Below, piece after piece: positions 1 to 15,000 of a stretch of DNA of 64,000 nucleotides (position 1 is its first letter; each line of letters starts with the position of its first letter). The DNA is from Syngnathus acus. Its lineage: Eukaryota; Chordata; Actinopteri; Syngnathiformes; Syngnathidae. Position numbers and translations under genes: made by a program. The DNA lies in contig NC_051101.1 of the NCBI RefSeq assembly GCF_901709675.1, forward strand, positions 1,054,001 to 1,118,000. The letters are read 5' to 3'. The notes beneath the pieces are model-generated. The model made no database searches and was not told where the DNA came from. It saw nothing but the letters and a program-made list of their open reading frames with translations.

Positions 1-344
1 GAACAATGCACAATGTCTTCCACAGCTCTGCACCTTTCTCCAGACTGATGTTAAAGACACGCTGGAGAGGGTCACCCAGCAGATGAGGAGAGACACCATC
101 TGCTGGGTGCCTTACTGGGGCAGCGTCCCCTCAGCTGGCCACTCACTTGAGCTGCCGTCACCCTAGGTAGAAGAGCAGATCGGGGAGCAGAACATGTTAC
201 ACGTTAAATGGCAAAACTGTGACGTGTAAAATCAGGGATAATCATTGAATTTGAACGTTTCTTGGATTTTACAACCAACCTCCTAAATGATTATTATTAC
301 GATATGTGTGAACATTATGAATTTATATTTTTCAAATTCTAAAA
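1..344. other. Unassigned sequence
   Basis: No coding similarity, RNA gene or repeat structure could be recognised here. It lies upstream of a truncated LINE tail and may hold decayed repeat sequence. Confidence 0.4.
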
Positions 345-364
345 ATGACCACTTATCCCATAAG

Positions 365-1130
365 GTCACTGATGTGCACCAGATTCCTGGGGGTGCACAT
401 CAGTGAGGACCTCTCCTGGTCCACCAACACCGCATCACTGGCGAAGACAGCTCAGCGCCGCCTGTACTTCCTGCGGAAACTCAGGCGACCAAGTGCTCCT
501 CCGGCCGTCATGACTACATTCTACCGTGGCACCATTGAGAGCGTCCTCTCCAGTTGTATCGCTGTTTGGGGTGGTAGCTGCACTGAATACAACATGAGGG
601 CCCTGCAGCGCATAGTGAACACGGCTGGTAAGTTTATTGGTGTTTCACTCCCCTCCCTGAAGGACATTTACACCTCCCATCCCACCTGCAAGGCGACCAC
701 GATTGTGTGTGAGGTGAGTCACCCCGCTCACTCTTTGTTTGATCTTCTGCCCTCTGGGAAGAGGTACAGGAGCCTGCGCTCCCGCACCACCAGACTCACC
801 AACAGCTTCATACTCCAGGCTGTTAGGATCCTGAACTCTCTCCCCCCTTCTGCGTAGCGTCCTGTACTTTTGCGCTATATTCTGACTGTCTGCTGTAGGC
901 ACACTTGCTCCATTTTTGCTCCTCTTATTTATTATGTTATTTGTTTATTTATTATTTATTCATCACTCTTATTTATTCATTGTTTGTGCCTTCTTGTTTT
1001 TACTTTTTGTGTTGTTTACTTGTATGTATATTGTGTACTGTCTTGTCACCGTGGGATAGTGGGAACGTAATTTCGATCTCTTTGTGTGTCTTGACATGTG
1101 AAGAAATTGACAATAAAGCAGACTTTGACT
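365..1130 (+). mobile_element. 5'-truncated L2/Rex-like LINE, 3' end
   Basis: The reading frame from about 369 to 857 encodes the C-terminal part of a non-LTR retrotransposon ORF2, with blocks such as TRFLGVHISEDLSW, AQRRLYFLRKLRR and FYRGTIESVLSS. The same protein segment occurs in the LINE at 31620-32880 of this window, where the frame extends upstream through the reverse transcriptase. The 3' untranslated part ends near 1127 in a motif resembling 'gacaataaagcagactttgac', the usual type of short 3' tail for this group. The 5' truncation indicates incomplete reverse transcription. Clade assignment (L2/CR1/Rex1 group) is by general resemblance only. Confidence 0.85.
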
Positions 1131-1510
1131 TTCCGCACAAAATCCCATTCGAAATACTGTACTGGAGAAAAAAAGCCCACTACCATTCCATCAATATTAT
1201 TTGCACAATATAATTTCCTGATTCATTTTGAAGAATTTGTTTCAGCTGCAGCTGTTGATTGTGTTGTATAGTGCTGAGGCTTTGTATTATTGCAACACGG
1301 TGGTATAAAAGGTATTCGTATAAAATACATAAAGATGGTTTTCAACCTGATTTTTTTGTCTGTCTCTGGGTCTGTCTGCCTCCTTTATTTCCTCACCACT
1401 CCCATCTTTTGACTCCATACAGTAAGGCCCCTCCCGCAGCGGGCCCCCAGCTCCGCAACAAGCCACACCCTCTCCTCCCAGCTTGCCTTTCCCTGGAGCC
1501 CCACCAGCAT

Positions 1511-1516
1511 TATAAA
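1511..1516 (+). promoter_or_regulatory. Candidate TATA box of the tubulin gene
   Basis: A 'tataaa' hexamer lies 94 bases upstream of the tubulin start codon, within a C-rich promoter-like stretch (1440-1560). Spacing fits a short 5' UTR. The transcription start itself is not visible. Confidence 0.5.
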
Positions 1517-1604
1517 GCCATTGTCCCACCGCCTCTCCTCGCCTTGTCTCTGCCCGTCCAGCAAACGCTCCCCATTTTTTATCCCCGACTTCTTGGCAGC
1601 CACT

Positions 1605-6199
<4,595 letters not shown>

Positions 6200-6313
6200 A
6201 AGAGAAGAGGGGCAATGAGAAAGTGGAAGACCCCACCGCTTCGCAGACCACACGAGCTGTGCTAGAACCTGAGTCTTTTCGTCGAAGTTGGTGTTTCCAA
6301 GTCATTCACCTTC

Positions 6314-6319
6314 AATAAA
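6314..6319 (+). terminator. Polyadenylation signal of the tubulin gene
   Basis: A canonical aataaa lies 115 bases after the stop codon, in the expected place for a short 3' UTR. Confidence 0.75.
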
Positions 6320-7027
6320 ATCCGTCAAATGAAAAGCTTTCGTCCGTCTTTTCATCGTTGCTCACCTGTTCACTATTCAATCTGTAAAATTAAATTTGCC
6401 AACCTTGATTGACCCAAGTCGCATACATATTTTACAGTTCTGTGGGATCAAATGACTACCGTAATTTTCGGACTATAAGTCGCTCCGGAGTACAAGTCGC
6501 ATCAGCCATAAAATGCCCAAAAAAGTGAAAAAAACCCCATAAATAAGGCGCTCCGGAGTATAAGTCGCATTTTGGGGGGGGAATTTATTCGACAAAATCC
6601 AACACCAAGAACAGTCATGAACGAGCAACAGGCTAAACGATAGGTATGCTAACGTGACATAAACACAAACGAACAGCTGAGAACGGGCCTGACGTAACAT
6701 TATTAACATAGTTATTTTAAAAAAATTATTACATAAATAACACGTTTATAAAACCATCTGTGTCACTCCAATTCATCAAATCCATCGATCGTCCTTTGTC
6801 AACAATGGGTGCGCGCCGCTGACGGCGCTTGCACTTCAAAATATTCCACAGGCCCATATAACAATATATAAATTAGAAATCAAATAACTATTATATAAGC
6901 AATAATATTATCAAACCATCTGTGCACTAAATCATTAAATCCATCGATCAAATTCCTCGTCCTTTGTCAACAACGCCGCGCGTGAGCCCTGACGTCAGCC
7001 TCGTCGTTATTCCACAGATCTAGTATA

Positions 7028-7316
7028 CAGAGGCGTAGCCAAGCCTGGGCGAGCCGGGGCGGCGCCCCGGTTAGGACTCCCTGCGCCCCGGTTGAAAAAA
7101 ATCGAGCTTTTTCGATTCTTCATTTTCATGCTGTTTTTTTCTTTCGGTCTTGCGCGAATGTGCTTGCGCTATTCTATATGCGCGATGTTATCCATTCACC
7201 GTTTGCCTCCCGGACCCGGATGTTGTTTTAGCGATCAGCGAATGGCGTGGGTGATGTTCGATTTTTTTTCCTGTGGGCGCGCGCCCCTACTGGAAAAATT
7301 CCTGGCTACGCCACTG
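7028..7316. mobile_element. Short hAT-type MITE nested in the TIR element
   Basis: The ends cagaggcgtagcca and tggctacgccactg are inverted complements with one mismatch. The element is flanked by a perfect 8-bp target duplication ctagtata (7020-7027 and 7317-7324), which is the hAT superfamily signature. It is 289 bp and has no transposase. A 99-residue open frame across it has no recognisable domain and is treated as chance. Confidence 0.85.
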
Positions 7317-7424
7317 CTAGTATATAACTATATTGTAGCCTTAACAAAGTACAAGGAAAGACGTGGGTTTGGTAAACGGCTCTTTATTTAACAAAACAAA
7401 CTTCCAGGCGTGTGGCGGCGTGGA

Positions 7425-7720
7425 CTTCCACCCACGGAGGTGGAAGAGAGATCCATAGAATAGGACCGGGTGTGCGTAAAAGCCATGACCGAGTCCCATC
7501 CACCATCCCCGGACAGCCACCCGGCCAAGCGCCGGCCCTCGACTTCCATCCACGGAGGTGAAAGAGAGCTCGGTAGAGTAGGACCGGGCGTGCGTAAAAG
7601 CCATGTCCGAGCCCCATCCACCGTCCCTGGACAGCCACCCGGCCGAGCGCCGGCCCCCGACTTCAATCCACGGAGGTGAAAGAGAGCTCCGTCGAGTAGG
7701 ACCGGGCGTGGGTAAAAGCC
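7425..7720. repeat. 118-bp tandem repeat, about 2.5 copies
   Basis: Units beginning near 'gacttccacccacggaggtg' recur at spacing 118 bases (the cggaggtg core at 7435, 7553 and 7671). Copies differ by a few substitutions. It is GC-rich and lies inside the TIR element. Open frames on both strands follow from the repeat and are not taken as genes. Confidence 0.85.
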
Positions 7721-8972
7721 ATAATAGTTTTTCGAACCTTCTGTGTCACTCCAAATCCTTCAAACTCTTCGTCCGCCGTGTCACTTAGAAACAAAGCCGC
7801 TAATGATGCCGGTAGTACGTGGGGCCCTTCGTCATCTTCGTCATCCCGTGATCAATCTTTGTCCTTTATGTAAACAACCGCCACGCCGCGTCGCGCTGCT
7901 GACGTCACTTGAAATTCAAATTACAGTAATCCCTTGCTACATCGCGGTTCGTTTATCGCGGTTTCAGTTTTTGAAAAAAACACACATATAAGTCGCTCCT
8001 TATTATAAGTCGCCCCCCCCACCCAAACTATGAAAAAAATGCGACTTATAGTCAGAAAATTACGGTACTTTGTTTTGGACCGGGCTTTTTGCCATCTTGT
8101 GGGCATTAACAGCAAATGAAGTTCCTACCAAAATATCGATAAATTGCGTATCAGCGCAATATAATTTAATAAGGAGAATTAAGCTTACTTTTGAGCCCCC
8201 TGCGCAGCCTGGAGGAGATTGCCAACTCTCACTACCTGACCAGAGCTGGCAACATCATCAAGGACTCCTACCACCACCTGTTTGACCTGTTGCTTTAGGG
8301 CCGAAGGTACAGGTCACACAAAACAAGGACAAGCAGACTCAGGGATATCTTCTTTCCCAAGAGCTATCACTGTAGTCAACAAAACCAGATGAACCTGTCC
8401 CCTTAGCCCAAAAATATACTAACATACGTACATAAATACCAGAGATGGGGGACTACCGTCACTGTGACTTGGACTCGAGTCGCTGTTTTGATGACTTGTG
8501 ACTTGACTTGACAAAAAAATGAAAAAACTTGAGACTCGACTTGGAAGTTAAAGACTCGGGACTTGACTTGACTTGAATGACTTCAGTGTTATTTAGTTTG
8601 TTTTCAGTTTGAATATAAAATTAATAATGCATTTAAAAAAATAATATCGATAACGGTAGGAGCGCAGGCTGAGAATGGCGTTGTCATGATTGGATCACTA
8701 CCCTGTCTATCAATCAGTCGTGCCCTCTCTACCTACCGAACGTGTTTACTGGAGAATCACGCCCCTTTATATCAGACATGCGCAAACATGTCAGCGGGAG
8801 CGGTACCGCGAGTCATCACCTTCGGCAGACGTTCATTTGTTTAGATTGAGCTGTCAATAAATCATTGTATGAGGTAATTTCTTTTTTGTTCGATTCCATA
8901 GTGTATTTTACTGAATATCAGTAATTGCAGTGCAAATCCAAATTATTGTCATATTTTTTAAACAGGTTAGAC

Positions 8973-10263
8973 CAGCGGTGGGCAAACTACGGCCCGCGGG
9001 CCACATCCGGCCCACGGGACCGTTTAATCCGGCCCGCCAACCCTGAATTAATTGTATTATTAAACTTTTTTTTTGTCATTTTGCCTGCAATGACTGCGTT
9101 TCTCCAGTAGATGGGGAACCGCTCGCCTGCGCATTTACTACCGGAAGCCGTGTCAGAAAGCTCGGTGCACACTCACAAGTGCGTGTACGTACGTACTCAG
9201 TAGTACGGACATGGCGCACTCGCGCTCTATTTGTATCAGTCCCGAATTTACAGCGTGGGCTGTGACGACAGCATTCTTGTAATTCGCTCGCTGAGCTTTC
9301 AGATACAGTTTTACGCTAAAGCCACCCACAAACCTTCCCCTGGAATCCTTCCATTAAAATGAGTGGCCCGAAGAAAAGAAGTGAGTGCCGAATGTTAAAA
9401 GAGTGGCCAATTTGGCTCGACGTACGCGACGTGACGTTCAGCCACATCAACCCGTCACAGATCGAGGTAAACGGATCTCTCCTAAGAATTGCCACAACAA
9501 ATTTTACTCCAGACTATGATGCACTAGCAAAAAAGGGAGACCAACAACACTGTTCCCACTGAAAATGAAGGGGAGGCTCTCAAGTTTGTTGTAAAAAAAA
9601 TGCATTTTAAATATGATTTGTACACATAGCAGGGATTGAAACTAGCGACCATTCTCATTTTCAAACAATGCAGGATGCTCAAGGACATTGATGCACCACC
9701 TGTTTGCGACTAATCTTAACCTGTAAAGTTCTTAAGGCTTACTTTAAGGAAGTGTTTCCCGTTTCCTCACCTCTGTTACCAGGTGTTTGTGAGTTAAAAC
9801 TCTGCTCTGATGTTCAGATACCCCTCACCGTGTTGCCGTTTTGATTACTTTATTCGGATGTATGCTTTCACCGATTCTTCAAGATGATATATTTGGTCAG
9901 AATGTTTGCTGTTTGATGTGATCTCATAAGATAAAATTTTTCATTAATCTGACCTGCAGGCACTGAAGTGATGGAGACTGTTATTCATAATAATAGTGTC
10001 GTATTTTATGAGAATCACTGATAGCAGTTTTTTAGTGATTTTTTTTTTTAATGCTGTTAATAAATGCATTTGTTTTCAAAAAACTTGTTTGGAATATCCA
10101 TGCTTTACTACCTACTAAAGGTCAAAATCTTTTATGCAATGACCTTTACAGGTCGCTTATATTACTTCACACAAACACTACGTCCATCTGCTCCTGGTTC
10201 GGCCCTCCGGTCCAAATTTAGAACCCAGTTCGGCCCGCGAGTCAAAAAGTTTGCCCACCCCTG
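8973..10263 (+). mobile_element. hAT element nested in a second hAT, internally deleted
   Basis: Termini cagcggtgggcaaactacgg and the inverted form ending tttgcccacccctg are flanked by a perfect 8-bp target duplication ggttagac (8965-8972, 10264-10271). Length 1291 bp. Inside is a 67-codon frame (9359-9562) that looks like the joined two ends of a hAT transposase. The intact target duplication suggests a fairly recent insertion. Confidence 0.9.
9359..9562 (+). pseudogene. hAT transposase remnant, start and end joined
   Basis: A 67-residue frame starts MSGPKKRSECRMLKEW, like the BED-finger start of hAT transposases, and ends with a segment LRIATTNFTPDYDALAKKG followed by DQQHCSH, resembling the end of the same proteins. 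The zinc finger, DDE-type core and dimerisation region are missing. It is therefore a deletion derivative with no expected catalytic activity. Similarity is judged by eye. Confidence 0.6.
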
Positions 10264-10805
10264 GGTTAGACACATTGAACAATGATGGTTACTTAAAGTT
10301 ACTGATATCTTGTCTTTTCATTACTAAGATCAGATTCTGCGGGTAAAATTGCAATAATAAGGTGACTTGACTTGGACTTGTTCTATTTAAGGACTTGACT
10401 TGACTTGCCCAAGAAAAAAATGACTTGGGACTTACTTGAGACTTGAAGGTTAAGACTTGAGACTTACTTGAGACTTGCACATGTGTGACTTGGTCCCATC
10501 TCTGATATATACATACATAAATATATACCGACCATATTGATCACAGTGCAATATCTTGTCACAGTGCAATATCTTATCTATTCGGAATCTTTCCTGTGCA
10601 ATAATCGGGTTTCCCATATCCCATTTCCACATGTACATCATATATGAATATACTACTGCCTTTTCTACATATTTTATATGCTTTTAACATTGTATCTTGT
10701 GTCCTCTAATGCTCTTTTATTTAACTTTGCTTTTTGCACCAAACGGAGCAGCGCTCAAATTTCAATGTACTGTGTACAACGACAATAAAGGTGATTCTGA
10801 TTCTA

Positions 10806-11459
10806 AAATAAGTTAAATTGGGCAATTTCCCACAGTACATTAAGTGCTACGACACAGTGGTTCAGAATCATAGATTTAGTTGAGTTAAAGGCTCCCAAAT
10901 TAGTGTGGTGGGGGTAAGTTGATTTCCTGGCTCCGACAATGCATTCATGGACTTCAAGGCTTGCAGCCGTGAGAATAAAATGAGTGACTTTGGCACGCAT
11001 GGGCGTCGTTTCCAGTGGCAACGGAGCGGATAATCGTATTAAGTGTAAATATATCTGCGTTTCTACTTTGCCAGTAGGCTGCATAACGAACGTGACAAGC
11101 AAGCAAATCGACCGCAGAGATCGCGGGCATTTGATATCGAGCACAAGTAAAAATTACATCCATTCAGACAGGGCAAAATATAATAATAGGTTTTTACTAA
11201 AATTCTCTTACTACAAACAAACTTATCTTGGTTAAAAAAAACAGCAAAATATACATAGTGACCGAAAGACTGCTGGGATTGGCTCCAGCACGTCCGCGAC
11301 CCTCGTGAGGATGAGCAGTTCGAATGAATGAACGACTCGTGTTTTCTTGCCGTTTAGCTCGAAACATAGTCTGATTCCTGATTTCGGTCCGATCAGAGAC
11401 TCGCTAATTGAGAAGGAAGTACAAATGACCAATGGATGTGAAGTTTATATGGCGTCTCA
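10806..11459. other. Intergenic sequence with a SINE-type 3' fragment
   Basis: A short segment at about 11262-11336 contains the phrase 'ctgctgggattggctccagc' and 'gcgaccctcgtgaggatgagc' followed by gaatgaatgaac. This is the common fish SINE/LINE 3' tail also seen in part at 26266-26318. The rest is unassigned. Confidence 0.55.
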
Positions 11460-11568
11460 GTCATCCTGACCAATCACATGAGGTTTTGTGACATTCTAGT
11501 GGGCGTGACCTCGTACGACCCGGAAAATTGTTAAGATCTTTTCATTGAGTGGAGTAGAGTTGTGCGAG
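11460..11568 (+). promoter_or_regulatory. Probable mdc1 promoter and 5' non-coding exon
   Basis: A splice donor gag|gtaagt at 11568/11569 precedes the first coding exon acceptor at 11991. This fits a short non-coding first exon of mdc1. No TATA box is evident. The transcription start is not determined. Confidence 0.4.
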
Positions 11569-12004
11569 GTAAGTTTACACTTCACACTCGGACGATCGAT
11601 ATTACAACTCGCACACGTTCTACGTTCATATTTATCATTTAAAGTGTAGCGTTTGCATTGACATGACTTAGAATCTGCCTTATAAGTTTTGGGCTGTAGC
11701 CATCCAGTGACGTTTGAGTCCTAAACTCACCGTATCCGTTTGTTTGCTAACGTAATGAAAGCGCAGGATTTTTTGGGGGTGGGGGGGTGTTCAGTCAGAA
11801 CACAACTACGCGCAGCAATGTGCATAAGGCACAAAAGGTTGCAATAAGCCGGATCATATCTACGGATAAGTTTCAATTTGGCTACACTCACGCTAACGTT
11901 AGCCTCGTAGCATCGCGTATATGATGGGTGCCTGAATGTACGAAGAGGAAGGTTGCAATAAATAGGATGTGAAATGTTTGATGTTTGACAGACGTCCTCG
12001 AGGA

Positions 12005-15000
12005 ATGGACGCCACTCAAGCCGTTAACGACTCCTTCGAGTCAGACGAAGAGGAAAATAAAGAGAAGGCAGACAATGGGCGGCAACCTTTAGCCAAGCTT
12101 CGCATCTTAAAGAATGACCACCTTCCTGAAAGAGGTGAGAAGCAGGCCAGTCGCCATCAGGCAGGGAAACTTGATGGGCAATGGATGGGGTCATGAGCTT
12201 TTTTGCAAGACAACTCTCTTTTTTTCCCCCAAAATAAAACCTTGCTCCTATCTAGCACTGGCAGTTTGACACAACGGTCAATCCTAATGTGCATCAGAAA
12301 GAAAGAAAATTGTTTGCAAAAAGGGGTATTTGTGATCTCAATGGGCTGTCTGGGGCTTCCCTAACCACTTTACCGATCCTGTTAATTTGTTGTAAATTGG
12401 CAACGCACTTCCCGTCCACAGAATTTCCCCTGTTCATGGGGGATAACGTGCTTGGTCGGGATGGTTCCGCCTGCACGCTGCCCCTGCCGGCGCCCTCCGT
12501 GTCCAAACGGCACGCCTCCATCCGCATCACCATCCATCAGAGACCAGGATCCCGCAGCGGAGTGAATGTCGAGGCCGTGGTCCGGGACTTGGGCAGCATG
12601 AACGGGACCCGCATCGGTCGCGTCAAGTTGATCCCCAACATATCCTACCCCCTCAGCGAGGGCAACTCTCTGGTCGTGGCTGACATGCCATGTCAGTACC
12701 TCGGCATCGGCGAGGTACGCCAAGACGTTGGGGGCTGCCCTGTCAGTTTACAGGGGGAGTCGGTGGAAAAGAGAGAAAGCTGCGAGGAGAGTGCCAGCTG
12801 GGCGTCCCGGGCTTCGGCTAAGGTTTCACCACCGAGTCAAGTGAAGAAGAAACCTACACAGAAAAGCTATTTGTTCCTTGAGACTCCAGTCCAGCTGCGA
12901 GGAACTCTGGTCCCAGAGTCAGAGTCGGACTCTGATGGCGAGAGGCCGGGAAACAGAGAGGCCAGGCGCAAGCTTCAAGGTATGCTTATGATTTGTAACT
13001 GGACAAAGTTTTTTTCAAATCCTCATCTTGTGTCGATTCCATCATACGTTCCTGGATGCTTACAGGTTCTGATTCTATGGCCACCTGCTCAACCTTCTTA
13101 AGTCCCACAAACCAAATAGTCCCTGAAAGGTATATTTGACTGGTGTCTAAACTGCACTAAAGCTGCTTGCACATGTGAACATGAATCTTTGTCCTTTGCG
13201 TAGTCCCCACTGTGAAGATGGAACACCCATCACGTTGTCATCATCTCCCAAAGACAAGCCTCACATACGTGTTGCTTTCAGCAAAGCCGAGCCAGGCGCA
13301 GATGCCGTGGGACAGCGGAAAAAGGACACGCTTGCCTCTGAATACCACAGTGACGGGGAGGGGCAAGCGGGCGTGGTGGAAACTGGCCAGACACCAGGAA
13401 GGGAACAGCTGAAAAGCAAGGCCGGCTTCACAGAGGACGACTTGGCGCAAGTGTCCACAAGCGCCATCCTTAAATTGAACATGGACACGGAGGTGGAGGA
13501 CGCTGGCCAGGTGGACGCTGCATGCTTTCACATGGACAGTGACACAGATGTGGATGAAGATGACACAGGCGCCGCAGGTGCACCTCCCACACGGCCCGAG
13601 GGAAGTGGCGCTTGCCCTCACGTGTCACCCCTGGATAAAAAAGACCATGCGGCGCCTCTGCTCGACAGTGACACAGATGTCGACGAGAAGGCTGACGACA
13701 GGGATACGGGACCTTCTGGGCCGGATGCGATGGGGCCCGCTTGCCAATCAGATGACGAGCCGGCCCTCGCTCTTAACGCGCAATCAAACGTGACCGATTC
13801 AGCCGCCAGATTGAACAACGGCCATGCGGCGCGAGCTGCTCCTCAATCGTCAGCTGTCCCCTCCGCACCCTCCTCTGACGTCACTCGGTCAGAGTCTGAT
13901 GCGGACAAGTCCAGTGCATCCCCTGCTGACTGGGACACTGATACCGATGCGGAAGAAGAGAAAAATGCCCAAAGTCTTTCAGGGATAAAAGCGTCCGCTT
14001 TACGGTCTCCACATCTGCAAAATTGCTCAACCCCCGTGCACCTGTCAGGTAAACAAAATGGAACAGCGCAGGATTAGCTAGATCTGTGCCATCAAATAAG
14101 ACAAGAGCTGTCTCTATTGTTGTGATTGTGGACTTGTACGGCTCAGGCAGATCTGAGAATCCTTGTTTTTGTATGGTTCATCAACAGCCAGTGAATGTAT
14201 CGTTTTGTTTTCCATTTGGATCGTTTCAGAAGGACAAGTGGAGGAGATGGAAACCCAAGCCTTTCTTAAACCCTCTCTGGAGCCATTTGAACGTGAGTTA
14301 GCGTTAAGTAGTTCACAGTTTGAAGTCCTTCTTTCCCTCAGGGCCAAAGGATTCGGCTTAACTTATTCTTTTGCCGTAGCCGTTTGGATGATCAACTGTC
14401 GAAATATGTGCCGTATTGCCTCTACACTGCCATGTCGTACTACTCGCATAGCAAAGACAGCTAATAGGCTCATGGTAGCCGTTTGGATGATCAACTGACA
14501 AAATATGTGCCGTATTGCCATCACACTGCCATGTATTACTACTCGCACAGCAAAGACAGCTATTGGGATCGTGGCAGGCAAGCTTGATGTAGTTTGGGTT
14601 AAAAATAGCTTAATTTTTGCATGTTTTCAACACGATGCTTGAAGTAAAATGCAATCCATTCCATTACCTAGGTGGTTTCTACGGTACGGTAAGATCTGCA
14701 GCCGTTCCTCTGTGCTTTGACAGCCAGGAGGAAGAGGAGGACTTTGCTGTGGCCAAGACGCAGTCCTTCGTCCTTCGGCCCAGACGGCCAACCCCAAGCC
14801 GCGACGTTGACGCATTGTCCGGCGAGGACACCAATGAGCTGCCGAGCGGAGGAGCGTCTTTCCAGCTCGACTTGTCTGACGGCGGCTACCAACAGAGTGC
14901 GCCCCAAGCCCGGGCCTGCGTCTCGGATACCCAAGCTAATAGCTCCAGTGCAGACGGGATAGCATGGAGCATGGAGCCTACCCAAGCCTACGAGGCACCA

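Larger units (their letters stand above)
6459..8065. mobile_element. TIR element with TA duplication, 'ataagtcgc' family
   Basis: The left end reads ccgtaattttcggactataag and the right end is its imperfect inverted complement ending ttacgg. Both are flanked by TA (6457-6458 and 8066-8067), the target duplication typical of Tc1/mariner-type elements. Subterminal copies of 'ataagtcgc' occur in both arms, a likely set of transposase-binding repeats. No transposase reading frame is present, so it is non-autonomous. The 1607-bp length includes a later hAT insertion at 7028-7316 and a 118-bp tandem repeat at 7425-7720. Confidence 0.8.
8440..10504. mobile_element. hAT-type non-autonomous element inside the LINE
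   Basis: Ends are cagagatgggggac and gtcccatctctg, inverted complements apart from one extra base. Flanking 8-bp sequences ataaatac (8432-8439) and atatatac (10505-10512) match at 7 of 8 positions. The arms are made of iterated 'acttgacttg' motifs. It has no transposase and is interrupted by another hAT element at 8973-10263. Confidence 0.8.
8170..10805 (+). mobile_element. Truncated L2/Rex-like LINE split by nested hAT elements
   Basis: The left part (about 8170-8431) encodes a decayed LINE C-terminus with motifs such as SLEEIANSHYLTRAGN and RRYRSHKTRTSRLRD, broken by an in-frame stop (tag near 8296). The right part (10513-10805) is a 3' UTR ending 'aataaaggtgattctgattct'. The halves are separated by a hAT element at 8440-10504 and are inferred to be one copy. 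The family differs from the LINE at 365-1130. Confidence 0.75.

Noticed and set aside
7341-7788. Several overlapping frames in both strands over the 118-bp repeat
   Set aside because: They arise from a GC-rich tandem repeat with no stop codons and have no domain.
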